NCBI RefSeq assembly: GCF_014647675.1
Contig: NZ_BMPQ01000016.1
Span: 124,001-188,000, forward strand
Source of the DNA: Streptomyces flaveus
Lineage (GTDB): Bacteria > Actinomycetota > Actinomycetes > Streptomycetales > Streptomycetaceae
Length of the DNA stretch: 64,000 nt
Direction of reading: 5' to 3'
The stretch's first letter is position 1; each line of letters begins with the position of its first letter. The translations under genes were made by a program, and so were the position numbers. Shown one piece after another: positions 28,613 through 37,156 of this stretch. The notes below the pieces were generated by a model that was not told the origin of the DNA, ran no database searches, and saw only the letters and a program-made list of their open reading frames with translations.

Positions 28613-29965
28613 GTGTCCGTCCCCGCCGCACCGCTCGACGCACCACCGGGCCAGCCGAAGAAAGCCGCCACGGCCGCCTGGATCGGCAGTGCCCTGGAGT
28701 ACTACGACTTCTTCATCTACGGCAGTGCCGCCGCGCTGATCTTCCCGGACGTCTTCTTCGACGAGTCGGACCCGGCCACCGGAACCCTGCTGTCGCTGGC
28801 CACCTTCGGTGTCGCGTACGCGGCCCGCCCGGTCGGCGCGCTGTTCCTCGGTCACTTCGGCGACAAGCTGGGCCGTAAGAAGATCATGGTCTTCACGCTG
28901 ATGCTGATGGGCCTGTCCACGTTCCTCATCGGCTGCCTGCCCACGCGTGAGCAGGTCGGCACGCTGGCCCCCGTCCTGCTCGTCCTGTGCCGCATCCTGC
29001 AGGGCATCTCGGCCGCGGGCGAGCAGGCCAGCGCCAACTCCATGTCACTGGAACACGCGCCGCCGAACCGCCGCGGCTTCTTCACCAGCTTCACGCTCAG
29101 CGGCACCCAGGGCGGCCAGCTCCTCGCCACCCTGGTGTTCATCCCGGTCGCCGCGCTCCCCGAGGACCAGTTGCTGGCCTGGGGCTGGCGCATCCCGTTC
29201 TGGATGAGCTTCGTGGTCGCCGTCGTCGGCTACGTCATCCGCCGTACGCTCGACGAGACCCCGACCTTCACCCAGCAGGCCGCCACCGAGGGCGTCCCGA
29301 AGATGCCCCTTGCCGTGCTGCTGCGCGAGCACTGGGCGGATGTGCTGCGGGTGGTCGCGGCCGCGCTCGTCGCCTCGGTCAGCACGATCTTCACCGTGTG
29401 GGCGCTGTCGTACGCGACGAGCGACGCGGTCGGCATGGACCGCACTTCCATGCTGTGGGTGGGCGCCCTCGCCAACCTCGTCGCCCTTGCCGCGATCCCG
29501 CTGTGGGCCACCCTCTCCGACCGCATCGGCCGCCGTCCGGTCTTCCTGCTCGGCGCCGCGGGCAGCGCCGTGACGATGTTCGCCTACCTGTGGGCCATCT
29601 CCACGGGCTCGTACCCGCTGGTCCTGGTCCTCGGCATCGTCGCCTTCGGTGTCGTCTACAGCGCCGCGAACGGCGTCTGGCCCGCCTTCTACGGTGAGAT
29701 GTTCTCGACCCGGGTCCGCCTGTCCGGCATGGCGATCGGCACCCAGATCGGCTTCGCGATCGCCGGGTTCGCCGTGACCTTCGCCGCGCAGATCGCGGGC
29801 CCGGACGGCGACAACTGGTCGGCCGTGGCCCTGTTCACCGCCGCGCTGTGCGTCCCGCCGGTGATCGCCGCACTCACCGCGCGCGAGACGCACAAGGTCC
29901 CGACGGAGTCGCTCGGCGAGCGGCCCCGGGATGACGCGCCCGACCGCGACAAAGTGACCGCCTGA
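28613..29965 (+). CDS. MFS transporter, metabolite:proton symporter (shikimate/dicarboxylate) type
   Basis: This 450-residue, 12-helix transporter is of the MHS subfamily (ShiA/KgtP/ProP). The N-terminal GSALEYYDFFIYGSAAAL and the loop motif GHFGDKLGRKKIMVF (helix 2-3) are diagnostic, and a second RIGRRP motif lies in the middle loop. It should import shikimate, quinate or a related acid with protons. The GTG at 28613 has GAAGGAG upstream. It shares an operator-like site with the catabolic genes. Confidence 0.88.
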   Translation: MSVPAAPLDAPPGQPKKAATAAWIGSALEYYDFFIYGSAAALIFPDVFFDESDPATGTLLSLATFGVAYAARPVGALFLGHFGDKLGRKKIMVFTLMLMGLSTFLIGCLPTREQVGTLAPVLLVLCRILQGISAAGEQASANSMSLEHAPPNRRGFFTSFTLSGTQGGQLLATLVFIPVAALPEDQLLAWGWRIPFWMSFVVAVVGYVIRRTLDETPTFTQQAATEGVPKMPLAVLLREHWADVLRVVAAALVASVSTIFTVWALSYATSDAVGMDRTSMLWVGALANLVALAAIPLWATLSDRIGRRPVFLLGAAGSAVTMFAYLWAISTGSYPLVLVLGIVAFGVVYSAANGVWPAFYGEMFSTRVRLSGMAIGTQIGFAIAGFAVTFAAQIAGPDGDNWSAVALFTAALCVPPVIAALTARETHKVPTESLGERPRDDAPDRDKVTA

Positions 29966-29997
29966 GTCCTCGCTCCAAGTCAGGGACAGCGGTCAGC

Positions 29998-30043
29998 GAC
30001 GCGCACCGCGAACCAGCGTCAGTTCTGGTTCGCGGTGCGCGTC
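29998..30043. terminator. Bidirectional terminator, 19-bp perfect stem
   Basis: GACGCGCACCGCGAACCAG (29998-30016) pairs fully with 30025-30043 across an 8-base loop. It lies between the convergent transporter and toroid-type enzyme genes and can serve both. Confidence 0.85.
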
Positions 30044-30108
30044 GGGCTCGCCGAGCACCGCCGTGAAGGCCTTCATGCCTGGGGTGGCCATGGTGTGGTT
30101 CGTCAGGG

Positions 30109-31827
30109 TCACACCACAGATGCGGGTCGGCGGGCACGCAGTGCGACGGTCAGTGTGTGCGGGCCATGGCCACCGATGTAGACGCGGTTCCCGGTCGTCG
30201 CGTCGGTGCCGCCCGCCACGGTGTAGTCCTGACCCGGGTCGTACCGCAGTACGTCGCTCCGGTCCGGCCCGGCGAGCGGTTCGCCTGCCTCGACATCGGC
30301 CTCGACCCGGATCTCGTCGTCACCGACCCGGTAGGTCATCGGCCCGGTCGTCAGGCACCAGCGCCCGTCGCCGATCGGTACGGCGCCCTCTGGCACGCCG
30401 CCCGGCCGGAAGGTCAGTTCGAGGGCCCAGGGCACCCGTGGTCCGCTGATGTCGATCCGCAGGTCGGCACCGTCTTCCCTCAGGTCCGCCTCGACGCGGG
30501 TCGTGTGTGAGACCTCGTCACGAGGCCGGTCCGGGAAGGCCATCGCGGCCGAGAAGCGTCCCTCGTCCGCCATCTGGTAGCCGCCGTCGTCCCGCCTCTG
30601 GTTCGTCGGGAGCGGTTGGTAGTAGGCGGCCGTGAGGGTCTCGGTGAGCCGGTACCGGTTGTCGGCGAGCTGTTGCATGCCGGCAGCGCGGAACGGGCCC
30701 AGGTCGAAGAACCCCCGGGTCAGACGGACCGCGTCGAGGACGGCGTCGCCTGCGAACAGGCGCAGGAAGGTGGGGTTGCAGGCGAGACCCGAGCGGATGC
30801 GCCGGTGCTCGGGCACGTCGGAGCCGCCGTACACCACCGTGTGCACGTCGGCCGAGGCGTGTGCGGCGAGGCGTGCGGTGGTGATGTACCGGTCGCGCGG
30901 AAGTGTCTGTGCGGCCGGGGCAGGCAGGGCGCGGCACAGGTCCGGGGTGAGGAGGGTCTGGGCGAGCAGGTCGGGGTCGTCGATGCCGCCGGCGGCCGCC
31001 AGCCGCGCCGCCCGGCCGAAGTCGCCCCGACCGGTGCGGACAGCGAGCAGCCGGTAGTGCGGCAGGTAGGGCGCCAGCGGGAACGGGTGGTTCTGGTCCT
31101 GCCGTCGCGAGTGGACGGTCTCCACCGTGCCGTCCGGCCTGATGAGGTCCAGGGTCGTGGCGAGATTGCGTTCGACGGCGTCCAGCAGGTCGGCACGGCC
31201 GAGCACGTCGGCCAGCAGCAGCAGCGACGGGTTGGACACATGGGCCGCGTAGTTGGCGCTCCGTTCCGAGTACAGGCCCTCCGCGTCGATGTCGACGCCC
31301 TCGGCGAGCCACTCCTCGACGCGGTCGAGCAGCCGGTCGTCCGGGAACGACCGGTGCAGCCGGGCGAGCGCCGCGCACAGCTCCCAGCGGTGGTTCGGGG
31401 TGTGCACCCCACCGGTCAGGAGACTGCCGGTGGCGGCGCCGGCGATCTCGGCGAGCGCGGCCGTGACGTCGCGCAGTTCCGGCCCCGCGTCGGCGGCGAG
31501 GACGTGCGCGTCGCACACGTCGTTGACGGTGAAGGCGGAGTCGGGCGGTGACTGCACGTTGTCGCCGCCGGCGAAGAGGCCGGTGGTGGTCTGCGCGGCC
31601 CGCAGGGCGCGGAGGTGGGTCATCGCGGCGGCGACGGCCTGCCTGCTGCCGTGCAGTGCCGAGTCCGGGGAACGGTATGTCGCGACCAGGGTCTTCACCC
31701 GGCGCGCCAGACCACGGTGCGGCACACCCGCGGGTTCCTCGTCGGGGTCGGCCGCCAGCGGAGCGGCCGGCCGGTCGGCGGCGCGGGCCGCCGCGCGGAC
31801 GAACTCGTGGTCGAGCGGGGTGGGCAC
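30109..31827 (-). CDS. Heparinase II/III-like (alpha/alpha toroid) polysaccharide enzyme, tentative
   Basis: This 572-residue cytoplasmic protein has an N-terminal helical region typical of an (alpha/alpha) toroid, with NHRWELCAALARLHR and ERSANYAAHVSNPS near the middle. A beta-rich C-terminal half follows (about 400-570). This two-part layout and the conserved His/Asn/Tyr residues resemble heparinase II/III-type lyases, but I cannot confirm catalytic residues. The GTG at 31827 is 2 bases from the permease stop, so it is the last gene of the ABC operon and probably degrades the imported oligosaccharide. An alternative is an unsaturated-glucuronyl or GH-type hydrolase with a similar toroid. 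Confidence 0.55.
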   Translation of the reverse strand: MPTPLDHEFVRAAARAADRPAAPLAADPDEEPAGVPHRGLARRVKTLVATYRSPDSALHGSRQAVAAAMTHLRALRAAQTTTGLFAGGDNVQSPPDSAFTVNDVCDAHVLAADAGPELRDVTAALAEIAGAATGSLLTGGVHTPNHRWELCAALARLHRSFPDDRLLDRVEEWLAEGVDIDAEGLYSERSANYAAHVSNPSLLLLADVLGRADLLDAVERNLATTLDLIRPDGTVETVHSRRQDQNHPFPLAPYLPHYRLLAVRTGRGDFGRAARLAAAGGIDDPDLLAQTLLTPDLCRALPAPAAQTLPRDRYITTARLAAHASADVHTVVYGGSDVPEHRRIRSGLACNPTFLRLFAGDAVLDAVRLTRGFFDLGPFRAAGMQQLADNRYRLTETLTAAYYQPLPTNQRRDDGGYQMADEGRFSAAMAFPDRPRDEVSHTTRVEADLREDGADLRIDISGPRVPWALELTFRPGGVPEGAVPIGDGRWCLTTGPMTYRVGDDEIRVEADVEAGEPLAGPDRSDVLRYDPGQDYTVAGGTDATTGNRVYIGGHGPHTLTVALRARRPASVV

Positions 31828-31829
31828 GG

Positions 31830-32729
31830 TCAGTCCTTCAGTCCGGCGTTGATGTCGGCGTTCATGACGTAACGCTGGAACACCAGGAAGACGACGATCA
31901 GCGGAACCATGGTGATGACCGAGCCGCCGAGCACCACCGACCAGTTGATGTTCTGCGCGCCGACGAGGCTCTGGATGCCGATCTGCACGGTGAACTTGTC
32001 GGGGTCGTTGAGCATCAGCAGCGGAAAGATGTAGTCGTTCCATCGCCACTGGAACGACAGGATGGCGAGGGTCAGCATGATGGGCCGGGAGATCGGCACC
32101 ATGATCCGCAGGAAGATCGACAGTTCACGCGCCCCGTCGATGCGGGCGGCCTCGATGAGCTCGTCGGGGACCGTCAGGAAGAACTGGCGGAACATGAAGC
32201 ATCCGGTCGCGGTGAGCAAGGCCGGGACGATGATGCCGGCGAGCGAGTTGTACAGGCCCAGGTCGCGGACCACCAGGAACTGCGGGGCGAGCATGACCTC
32301 GCCCGGCAGCATCGTCGTGGCGAGGATGCAGAGGAAGAACGCCTTGAGCCATTTGTTGTCGTACTTGGCCAGCGCGTACCCCGTGCAGCAGCTGACTCCC
32401 ACCGTGAGGATCGTCGCGATCACACACACGATGGTCGTGTTGATGAAGTACTGGGAGAAGTTGGCGCTGCCCCATGCTGCCTTGTAGCCCGACAGGGTGG
32501 GGTCGTCCGGAAACAGCGACAGCGAGGAGAACAGGTCTCCCGCCGGTTTGAAGGAGCTGAGGACGAACCACAGCACGGGGAATCCGTAGACGGCCGCCAG
32601 GACCCACAGCAGTGTCGTCGCGGGCACCGCGCGCCGAAGCCCACCGCTACGCCCGCTGGGGTACCGCCTCTTGGAAGGGGCCGGGACGGAATCGGCGTCG
32701 ACCTTACGCGGCGTGTCTGTGGTTGTCAT
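31830..32729 (-). CDS. ABC sugar permease, MalG type
   Basis: This 299-residue permease has about six membrane helices and the EAA motif (ELIEAARIDGARELSIFLRI). The ATG at 32729 overlaps the stop of the MalF-type gene (ATGA). It imports an oligosaccharide with its partner permease and the lipoprotein encoded upstream. No ATPase is encoded here. Confidence 0.92.
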   Translation of the reverse strand: MTTTDTPRKVDADSVPAPSKRRYPSGRSGGLRRAVPATTLLWVLAAVYGFPVLWFVLSSFKPAGDLFSSLSLFPDDPTLSGYKAAWGSANFSQYFINTTIVCVIATILTVGVSCCTGYALAKYDNKWLKAFFLCILATTMLPGEVMLAPQFLVVRDLGLYNSLAGIIVPALLTATGCFMFRQFFLTVPDELIEAARIDGARELSIFLRIMVPISRPIMLTLAILSFQWRWNDYIFPLLMLNDPDKFTVQIGIQSLVGAQNINWSVVLGGSVITMVPLIVVFLVFQRYVMNADINAGLKD

Positions 32730-33637
32730 CGGTTCTCCACCCGCCGGTTGACCATCATCTGGATGATCGCCACGACCATCAGGATGAGCATGAGCACGAA
32801 CGACGCGGCGCTCGCGTAGCCGATCTGGCCCGACTTGAAGCCGGTCTGGTAGATGTACTGGACAAGCAGGTTGTTCGACGTTCCGGGTCCGCCGTTGTTG
32901 AGGGAGGCAAACAGCGGATACTCCTTCATCCCGTGGATCGTGTTGAGCAGGATGACGATGAAGGAAGTGGGCGCGATGCTCGGCAGGGTGATGCTGACGA
33001 ACTGGCGCCACGGACCGGCGCCGTCGAGCGCGGCCGCCTCGTAGTACGACGTCGGTACGTTCTTGATCGCCGCGATGAACAGCAGCATGGAGAAGCCCGT
33101 CCAGGCCCAGGACGCCGCCACCACGACCACGATCAGCGACAGGTCCGCGTTCGACTGCCACGGAACGGCACTTCCGCCGAGCTTCTCGATGACGTGGTTG
33201 ACCAGTCCGAAGTTCTCACCGAACAGCCACCGCCACAGGACACCCACGACGATGGGCGACAGAAGCCACGGGATGAAGAAGAAGACGCGGGCGACCGACA
33301 CGCCCTTGGCGTGCTTGCTCACCAGCACGTTGGCGATCAGCAGCGAGAGCGCGAAGTTCAGCGGAACGAAGAGCACGGTGTACAACAGCGTCCGGGTCAG
33401 CGCGTCGAAGAAGATGGAGTCCCCGAACAGGTTGCTGTAGTTGTCCAGTCCGACGAACTGGAACGCCCCTATGCCCGTGTAGTTCGTGAAGGAGTAGACG
33501 AGCCCGATCACCGCCGGCCAGACGAAGAACAGCGCGAAGAGCACGACATTGCCCGCGATGAGGACGAGCGGCGCGACGGTGTACTTGCTGCGTCTCCTGG
33601 GCGGGCTCACGGACACGTCCGAGGCGCTTTTGGTCAT
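32726..33637 (-). CDS. ABC sugar permease, MalF type
   Basis: This 303-residue permease has the EAA loop SYYEAAALDGAGPWRQFVSI near residues 210-229 and six helices. It starts 126 bases after the binding-protein stop, with a large hairpin in the gap. It is translationally coupled to the second permease. Confidence 0.92.
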   Translation of the reverse strand: MTKSASDVSVSPPRRRSKYTVAPLVLIAGNVVLFALFFVWPAVIGLVYSFTNYTGIGAFQFVGLDNYSNLFGDSIFFDALTRTLLYTVLFVPLNFALSLLIANVLVSKHAKGVSVARVFFFIPWLLSPIVVGVLWRWLFGENFGLVNHVIEKLGGSAVPWQSNADLSLIVVVVAASWAWTGFSMLLFIAAIKNVPTSYYEAAALDGAGPWRQFVSITLPSIAPTSFIVILLNTIHGMKEYPLFASLNNGGPGTSNNLLVQYIYQTGFKSGQIGYASAASFVLMLILMVVAIIQMMVNRRVENR

Positions 33638-33711
33638 CTTCCTGACTCCGTGCTGGTGGAATGGGTTCCTGTGCGCTCAGGCCATGAGCCTGGCATGCAC
33701 GTGGGGTCCAG

Positions 33712-33751
33712 AGGCCCGGGCGGCGGGGTCGGGACTCCGCCGCCCGGGCCT
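33712..33751 (-). terminator. Hairpin between binding protein and permeases
   Basis: A 15-bp perfect stem (AGGCCCGGGCGGCGG and complement) with a 10-base loop lies 12 bases past the binding-protein stop. Such hairpins protect the first cistron's 3' end and lower permease expression relative to binding protein. Confidence 0.7.
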
Positions 33752-33763
33752 TTCGGCCTACGC

Positions 33764-35089
33764 TCAGCCGCCGACCTGCTGGTTGTAGCCGGCCACGATG
33801 TTCTCCAGGGCCTTGTCGGCCGACTGCTGGCCGTTGATCGCCTTGCCGAGCTCCGTCTTGGTCGGGTCCTCGGTGAGGGTCTTGCCCTTCAGCGCCCAGC
33901 CCGTCTGCGCGGTGTTGAAGTAGCCGGAGACCGGGTCGTAGAGCGGGATCGACTCGTTGTAGAGCTTGAACGCCGCCTGCGCCGCCTCGGACTTGAAGGG
34001 GTACTTCGGGTTCAGACCGGTCTCGACGGGCAGGAACCCGGACGCCTCGCACAGCGCCTGGTAGTTGGCCGGCTCGTACAGCCAGGACAGGAACTTCTCC
34101 GCGGCGGCGGCCGCGTCGCCGTTGTTGTTGAAGCCCACCGTCATGCCGCCGCTGTTGACGTCGCTGGCCTGCACCGGCTCGGCGGGAGTCGGGACGCTCG
34201 CCCACTCGAACTTCGTGATGCTCTCCGCGTAGGCGGCGACCTGCCACACGCCGGACCAGTAGGCGACGACGTCACCGCTCTGGAACATGGCCGACGGGTC
34301 GGCGCCGCTGGTCCACACCGACTTCGGCATGGTCTTGTCGTCGTTCCACCCGACGAAGGTGTTCACGGCCTTCTTGGTCGCCGCGTCCACCGAGAACTTG
34401 CCGGAGTCGTCGGCCTGGACGTACTTCCCGCCCATCTCGTACACCATGGCGCGGAGCCGGGACGGCGACTGGTCGAACGTCAGGGAGTACTTGGCGTTGG
34501 TCTTCTCCCGGACCTCGTCCGCCGCCTTGATGAACTCGGTCCAGGTCCAGGTCTTGTCGGGCGAGGTCGGGTAGTCGACGCCGGCCTTCTCGAAGAGCGA
34601 CTTGTTGATGAACATGCCGGACGCGGTGATGTCCGAAGGGATGGACAGCACCTTCCCGGACGAGTCCTTGGCGACGAAGTTGCCGTTGATCTTGTTGCTC
34701 TTCTTGTTGGCGATGGAGCCGAGGTCGATCAGCTTGTTCGCCCAGATCGGGTCCAGCTTCGGCACTGACGCCACGTCGGGCAGGGAGTTCGCCTGTGCGG
34801 CACTGCGCAGCTTCGCGTCGTAGCCGTCGTAGGGAACGTTGACGAGCTTGACCTTGACGCCGGTCTCCTTCTCGTACTGCGCCACCATCTTCTTCCAGCC
34901 CGCGTCCTGCCCCGGAACCGTGGAGATCCAGAACGTCAGCGACTTGGAGGTCCCGCCCGAGCCGGAGTCCGACCCGCCGCAGGCGGAGAGCAGCAGGGCA
35001 CCTGCCGTGGCCACGGCAGCGAGGGGGACCAGGCGGCGTATGCCGCCGCGGCCGAGTCGGCGGGAACGCCGCACACCCACAGTGGTCAT
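33764..35089 (-). CDS. ABC sugar transporter substrate-binding lipoprotein
   Basis: This 441-residue family-1 solute-binding protein has a basic N-terminus and a lipobox LLLSAC (C42 or so) followed by a Gly/Ser linker. The ATG at 35089 is chosen because AAGGGATCGAAG precedes it; the open frame extends far upstream only through intergenic sequence and the ROK gene in another frame. It is the first gene of the importer/enzyme operon. Ligand unknown; the ROK regulator and toroid enzyme point to an oligosaccharide. Confidence 0.92.
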   Translation of the reverse strand: MTTVGVRRSRRLGRGGIRRLVPLAAVATAGALLLSACGGSDSGSGGTSKSLTFWISTVPGQDAGWKKMVAQYEKETGVKVKLVNVPYDGYDAKLRSAAQANSLPDVASVPKLDPIWANKLIDLGSIANKKSNKINGNFVAKDSSGKVLSIPSDITASGMFINKSLFEKAGVDYPTSPDKTWTWTEFIKAADEVREKTNAKYSLTFDQSPSRLRAMVYEMGGKYVQADDSGKFSVDAATKKAVNTFVGWNDDKTMPKSVWTSGADPSAMFQSGDVVAYWSGVWQVAAYAESITKFEWASVPTPAEPVQASDVNSGGMTVGFNNNGDAAAAAEKFLSWLYEPANYQALCEASGFLPVETGLNPKYPFKSEAAQAAFKLYNESIPLYDPVSGYFNTAQTGWALKGKTLTEDPTKTELGKAINGQQSADKALENIVAGYNQQVGG

Positions 35090-35364
35090 CTTCGATCCCT
35101 TTTCGTGGTTGGGGACGGAGCACGGCGCCGACGGAGGCGGCACGGGTGCATTGTGCAAGAAAGTTCGCTTTCCGAGGGCGCGGCCTCGCCCGGCCGCGTC
35201 ATCCTGACAGGCGAGGGTCCCCGGCCACTGTGGCCGTCGCCGCACAAGCACGCCCTGGTGCGGTTGCCGTACGTCGAGTACGGGCGGGACGCTCGCCCCA
35301 AGCCGGCGTCCCGACCGACTTAGAAAGCGCTTGTCCGGACATTGGCAGAAGCCGGTGGAGTCCG
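35090..35364 (-). promoter_or_regulatory. Promoter region of the second ABC operon
   Basis: A 275-base spacer. On the minus strand TTGACG (in the end of the ROK gene, near 35365-35370) is followed at 18 bases by CAATGT, then by the palindrome AAGCGCTT (35325-35332), which resembles the core of LacI-type or catabolite operators. A Gly/Cys-rich stretch up to 35089 is the untranslated leader. Confidence 0.4.
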
Positions 35365-36537
35365 TCAATGCTTCACCCGCACCCCTCCGGTCACGGTTTG
35401 GAATCCACTCTCCGGTCGCGGTTTGGCTTCCACTCCGCCGGTCACTGTCTCGATGCCCCGGGCCACGGCCAGCCGGGCCGCCCCCACCACGGTGCCGCTC
35501 TCGCCGAGCGCGCTGTTCACGACCTCGGTGGGCCAGCTCAGCCGGGCGAGTTCCGCCCGTACGCCGGGCAGGAGCTGGGGGTCCGCGCCGATGGCGCCAC
35601 CCAGCACGATCAGGCCGGGGTCCAGGACGGCCGCCGCCGCCGCGGCGAGCCGGCCGATCTCGGCGGCATGGCGGCCGACGGCGGTGCGTGCCGTGGCGTG
35701 CCCCTCGCCGGCGAGGGCGAAGAGCCGCTCGGCGGTGCGGGGGCACGGGCCGTCGGCGTCCTGCCAGGCGTCCGCCGCCCGGCGCAGCAGGGAGCGGGCA
35801 CCGATGTGCTCCTCCAGGCCCTCGCGGCGGGGTTCGCGGTCCCCGTCCCACGGGTAGGGCAGCCGGGCCACCTCTCCGGCGGCGCCGTTCGCTCCGCGCA
35901 GCACCTGGCCGCCGATGACGACCCCGAGGCCGATGCCCACACCGATCCGCAGATAGCCGAAGGTGTCCCGGCCGCGGGCGGCGCCCTCGTGCAGCTCGGC
36001 GAGCGCGGCGCAGTTGACGTTGTTCTCGACGTGTACGGGAACGCCCGGCGGCAGTGCGACGGCCATGGCGTCGAAGAGCGGGCCGGCCTTGGCGGTCGCC
36101 GGACGCGCGCCCGCGCCTTCCGCGTCCTGCGTGATGACATCGCCGACGGCCACGACGATCGCGCGCAGCGGGGCGCCGGTGGGCAGCTCCTTGAGGACGT
36201 GGCGTACGACGTCGGCGGCGTCCGGCCGGGTCCCCGTCCCCTCGGCGAGCAGGGTGCCGTCCAGGGCGCAGCCGCGCACCCGGGTCACGGCGGGGCCGAG
36301 GTCGACGGCGAGTACGGCTCCGGCGGCCGGCCCGAGTCCGTAGACGGCGGCGGACCGGCCGGTGGCGCCGGACACCGTGCCAGAGCATGCGGCCAGCTCG
36401 GCGGCCTCGAGTTCGGCCACGGCGGAGGAGACGGTCGGCTTGGAAAGGCGCGCGACGGCTGCCAGTTGGGGGCGGGTGGCGGTACCGGCCGCTGCGAGTA
36501 CGGCGAACACCGCGCGGGCGCTCTCGCTCAGATGCAT
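35365..36537 (-). CDS. ROK-family transcriptional regulator
   Basis: This 390-residue protein has an N-terminal winged helix (TRPQLAAVARLSKPTVSSAV) and a ROK sugar-kinase-like domain (GVGIGLGVVIGGQVLRGANG, NVNCAALAEL). The zinc-binding Cys cluster CGxxGCxE of ROK sugar kinases is replaced by GLEEHIGARS, so it is probably a non-enzymatic sensor. It should control the ABC operon just downstream. The last 17 or so residues repeat a TVTGGV unit, encoded by a short tandem DNA duplication. Confidence 0.85.
   Translation of the reverse strand: MHLSESARAVFAVLAAAGTATRPQLAAVARLSKPTVSSAVAELEAAELAACSGTVSGATGRSAAVYGLGPAAGAVLAVDLGPAVTRVRGCALDGTLLAEGTGTRPDAADVVRHVLKELPTGAPLRAIVVAVGDVITQDAEGAGARPATAKAGPLFDAMAVALPPGVPVHVENNVNCAALAELHEGAARGRDTFGYLRIGVGIGLGVVIGGQVLRGANGAAGEVARLPYPWDGDREPRREGLEEHIGARSLLRRAADAWQDADGPCPRTAERLFALAGEGHATARTAVGRHAAEIGRLAAAAAAVLDPGLIVLGGAIGADPQLLPGVRAELARLSWPTEVVNSALGESGTVVGAARLAVARGIETVTGGVEAKPRPESGFQTVTGGVRVKH
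35391..35460. repeat. Tandem repeat of about 26 bp at the 3' end of the ROK gene
   Basis: Three consecutive related units begin CTCCGGTCACGGTTTGG, CTCCGGTCGCGGTTTGG and CCGCCGGTCACTGTCTC. They stay in frame and give the protein a repeated TVTGGV(E/R) tail, which suggests recent slippage expansion. Confidence 0.65.
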
Positions 36538-36637
36538 GCTCTCCCCAGGTCTGCTGCGGTGGTCTCCGCGGGGGCGCGGCGGTCTGTCCGCAAGGGTTGT
36601 ACGGCAATGGGATTCCCTGCCTCTTGACGCACCATAC

Positions 36638-36661
36638 TTCGTTAGTTAACTTCCTAACGAA
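36638..36661. promoter_or_regulatory. ROK-regulator operator candidate
   Basis: Perfect 8-base arms TTCGTTAG and CTAACGAA flank TTAACTTC. The central TTAGTTAACTTCCTAA pattern is typical of operators for NagC/XylR-like ROK regulators. It lies 101 bases before the ROK start, so the protein probably controls itself. Confidence 0.65.
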
Positions 36662-36826
36662 CTCAATGCGGTACTCGTCTGCCGCGCCGATTTGAAGCCC
36701 GTCCCGGGGCTTCCTGAACGCTTCGAGGTATCAACTTCCGTCTGTGTAGCCGCTTATTGCCTCTGGCGGTTGGGCGCTGTTGTGCCACGGGGGCTGCGCC
36801 CCCGGGCCCCCAGGTTGCGTCTCGGC

Positions 36827-36867
36827 CGCGGGTTGTGTGCGGCTGGTCGCGCAGTTCCCCGCGCCCC
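36827..36867 (-). repeat. Dispersed intergenic palindromic repeat, copy 5
   Basis: Reverse-orientation copy (GGCTGGTCGCGCAGTTCCCC) forming the left part of the composite element at 36841-37023. Unlike the other copies it has no plus-strand gene just upstream. Confidence 0.75.
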
Positions 36868-37023
36868 TGGTGGGTGGGGGTGCGGGGTCGTGGGCCGGTG
36901 CGTCAGCCCGTCGCAGGCCGGGCATACGACCCTGGCCTGGTACACAGTGCGGGTTCTCCGAGACAGAACCTAAGCGACGGGCATACGACGCACCGGCCCA
37001 CGACCCCTCCCGCCGGAGGGCAA
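36841..37023 (+). repeat. Long-hairpin composite element, copy B
   Basis: Nearly identical to 16961-17145. The 14-bp arms are at 36890-36903 and 36987-37000, the inner 8-bp stem is conserved, and the CCCTCC/GGAGGG hairpin is at 37005-37020. Differences cluster in the central loop and the arms are unchanged, consistent with constraint on the paired parts. Confidence 0.65.
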
Positions 37024-37156
37024 GCGCGGGTGCGTCGTGGCTGGTCGCTCACCCGCTCTCGGCTTCGCTCGAGCGGGGGAATCCCCATCGCGGCGGAGCC
37101 GCACATTGACACAGCCCCGCCCTCCTAGGGCGAACCGCCACACAGAGAGGCCCTCC

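Larger units (their letters stand above)
36538..37156. other. 619-base gene-free block with operator and repeat modules
   Basis: No gene is supported. It holds a ROK-type operator (36638-36661), a GAAGCCC/GGGCTTC hairpin (36694-36713), a GGGGGCTGCGCCCCC hairpin near 36790, repeat copy 5, the second long-hairpin element and a truncated sixth repeat copy at 37025-37048. TTGACA at 37106-37111 may belong to the promoter of the next gene. Confidence 0.65.

Noticed and set aside
36662..37156. Small plus-strand frames in the repeat block before the PAP2 gene
   Set aside because: They are read through repeated palindromes shared with another intergenic region and lack start signals.
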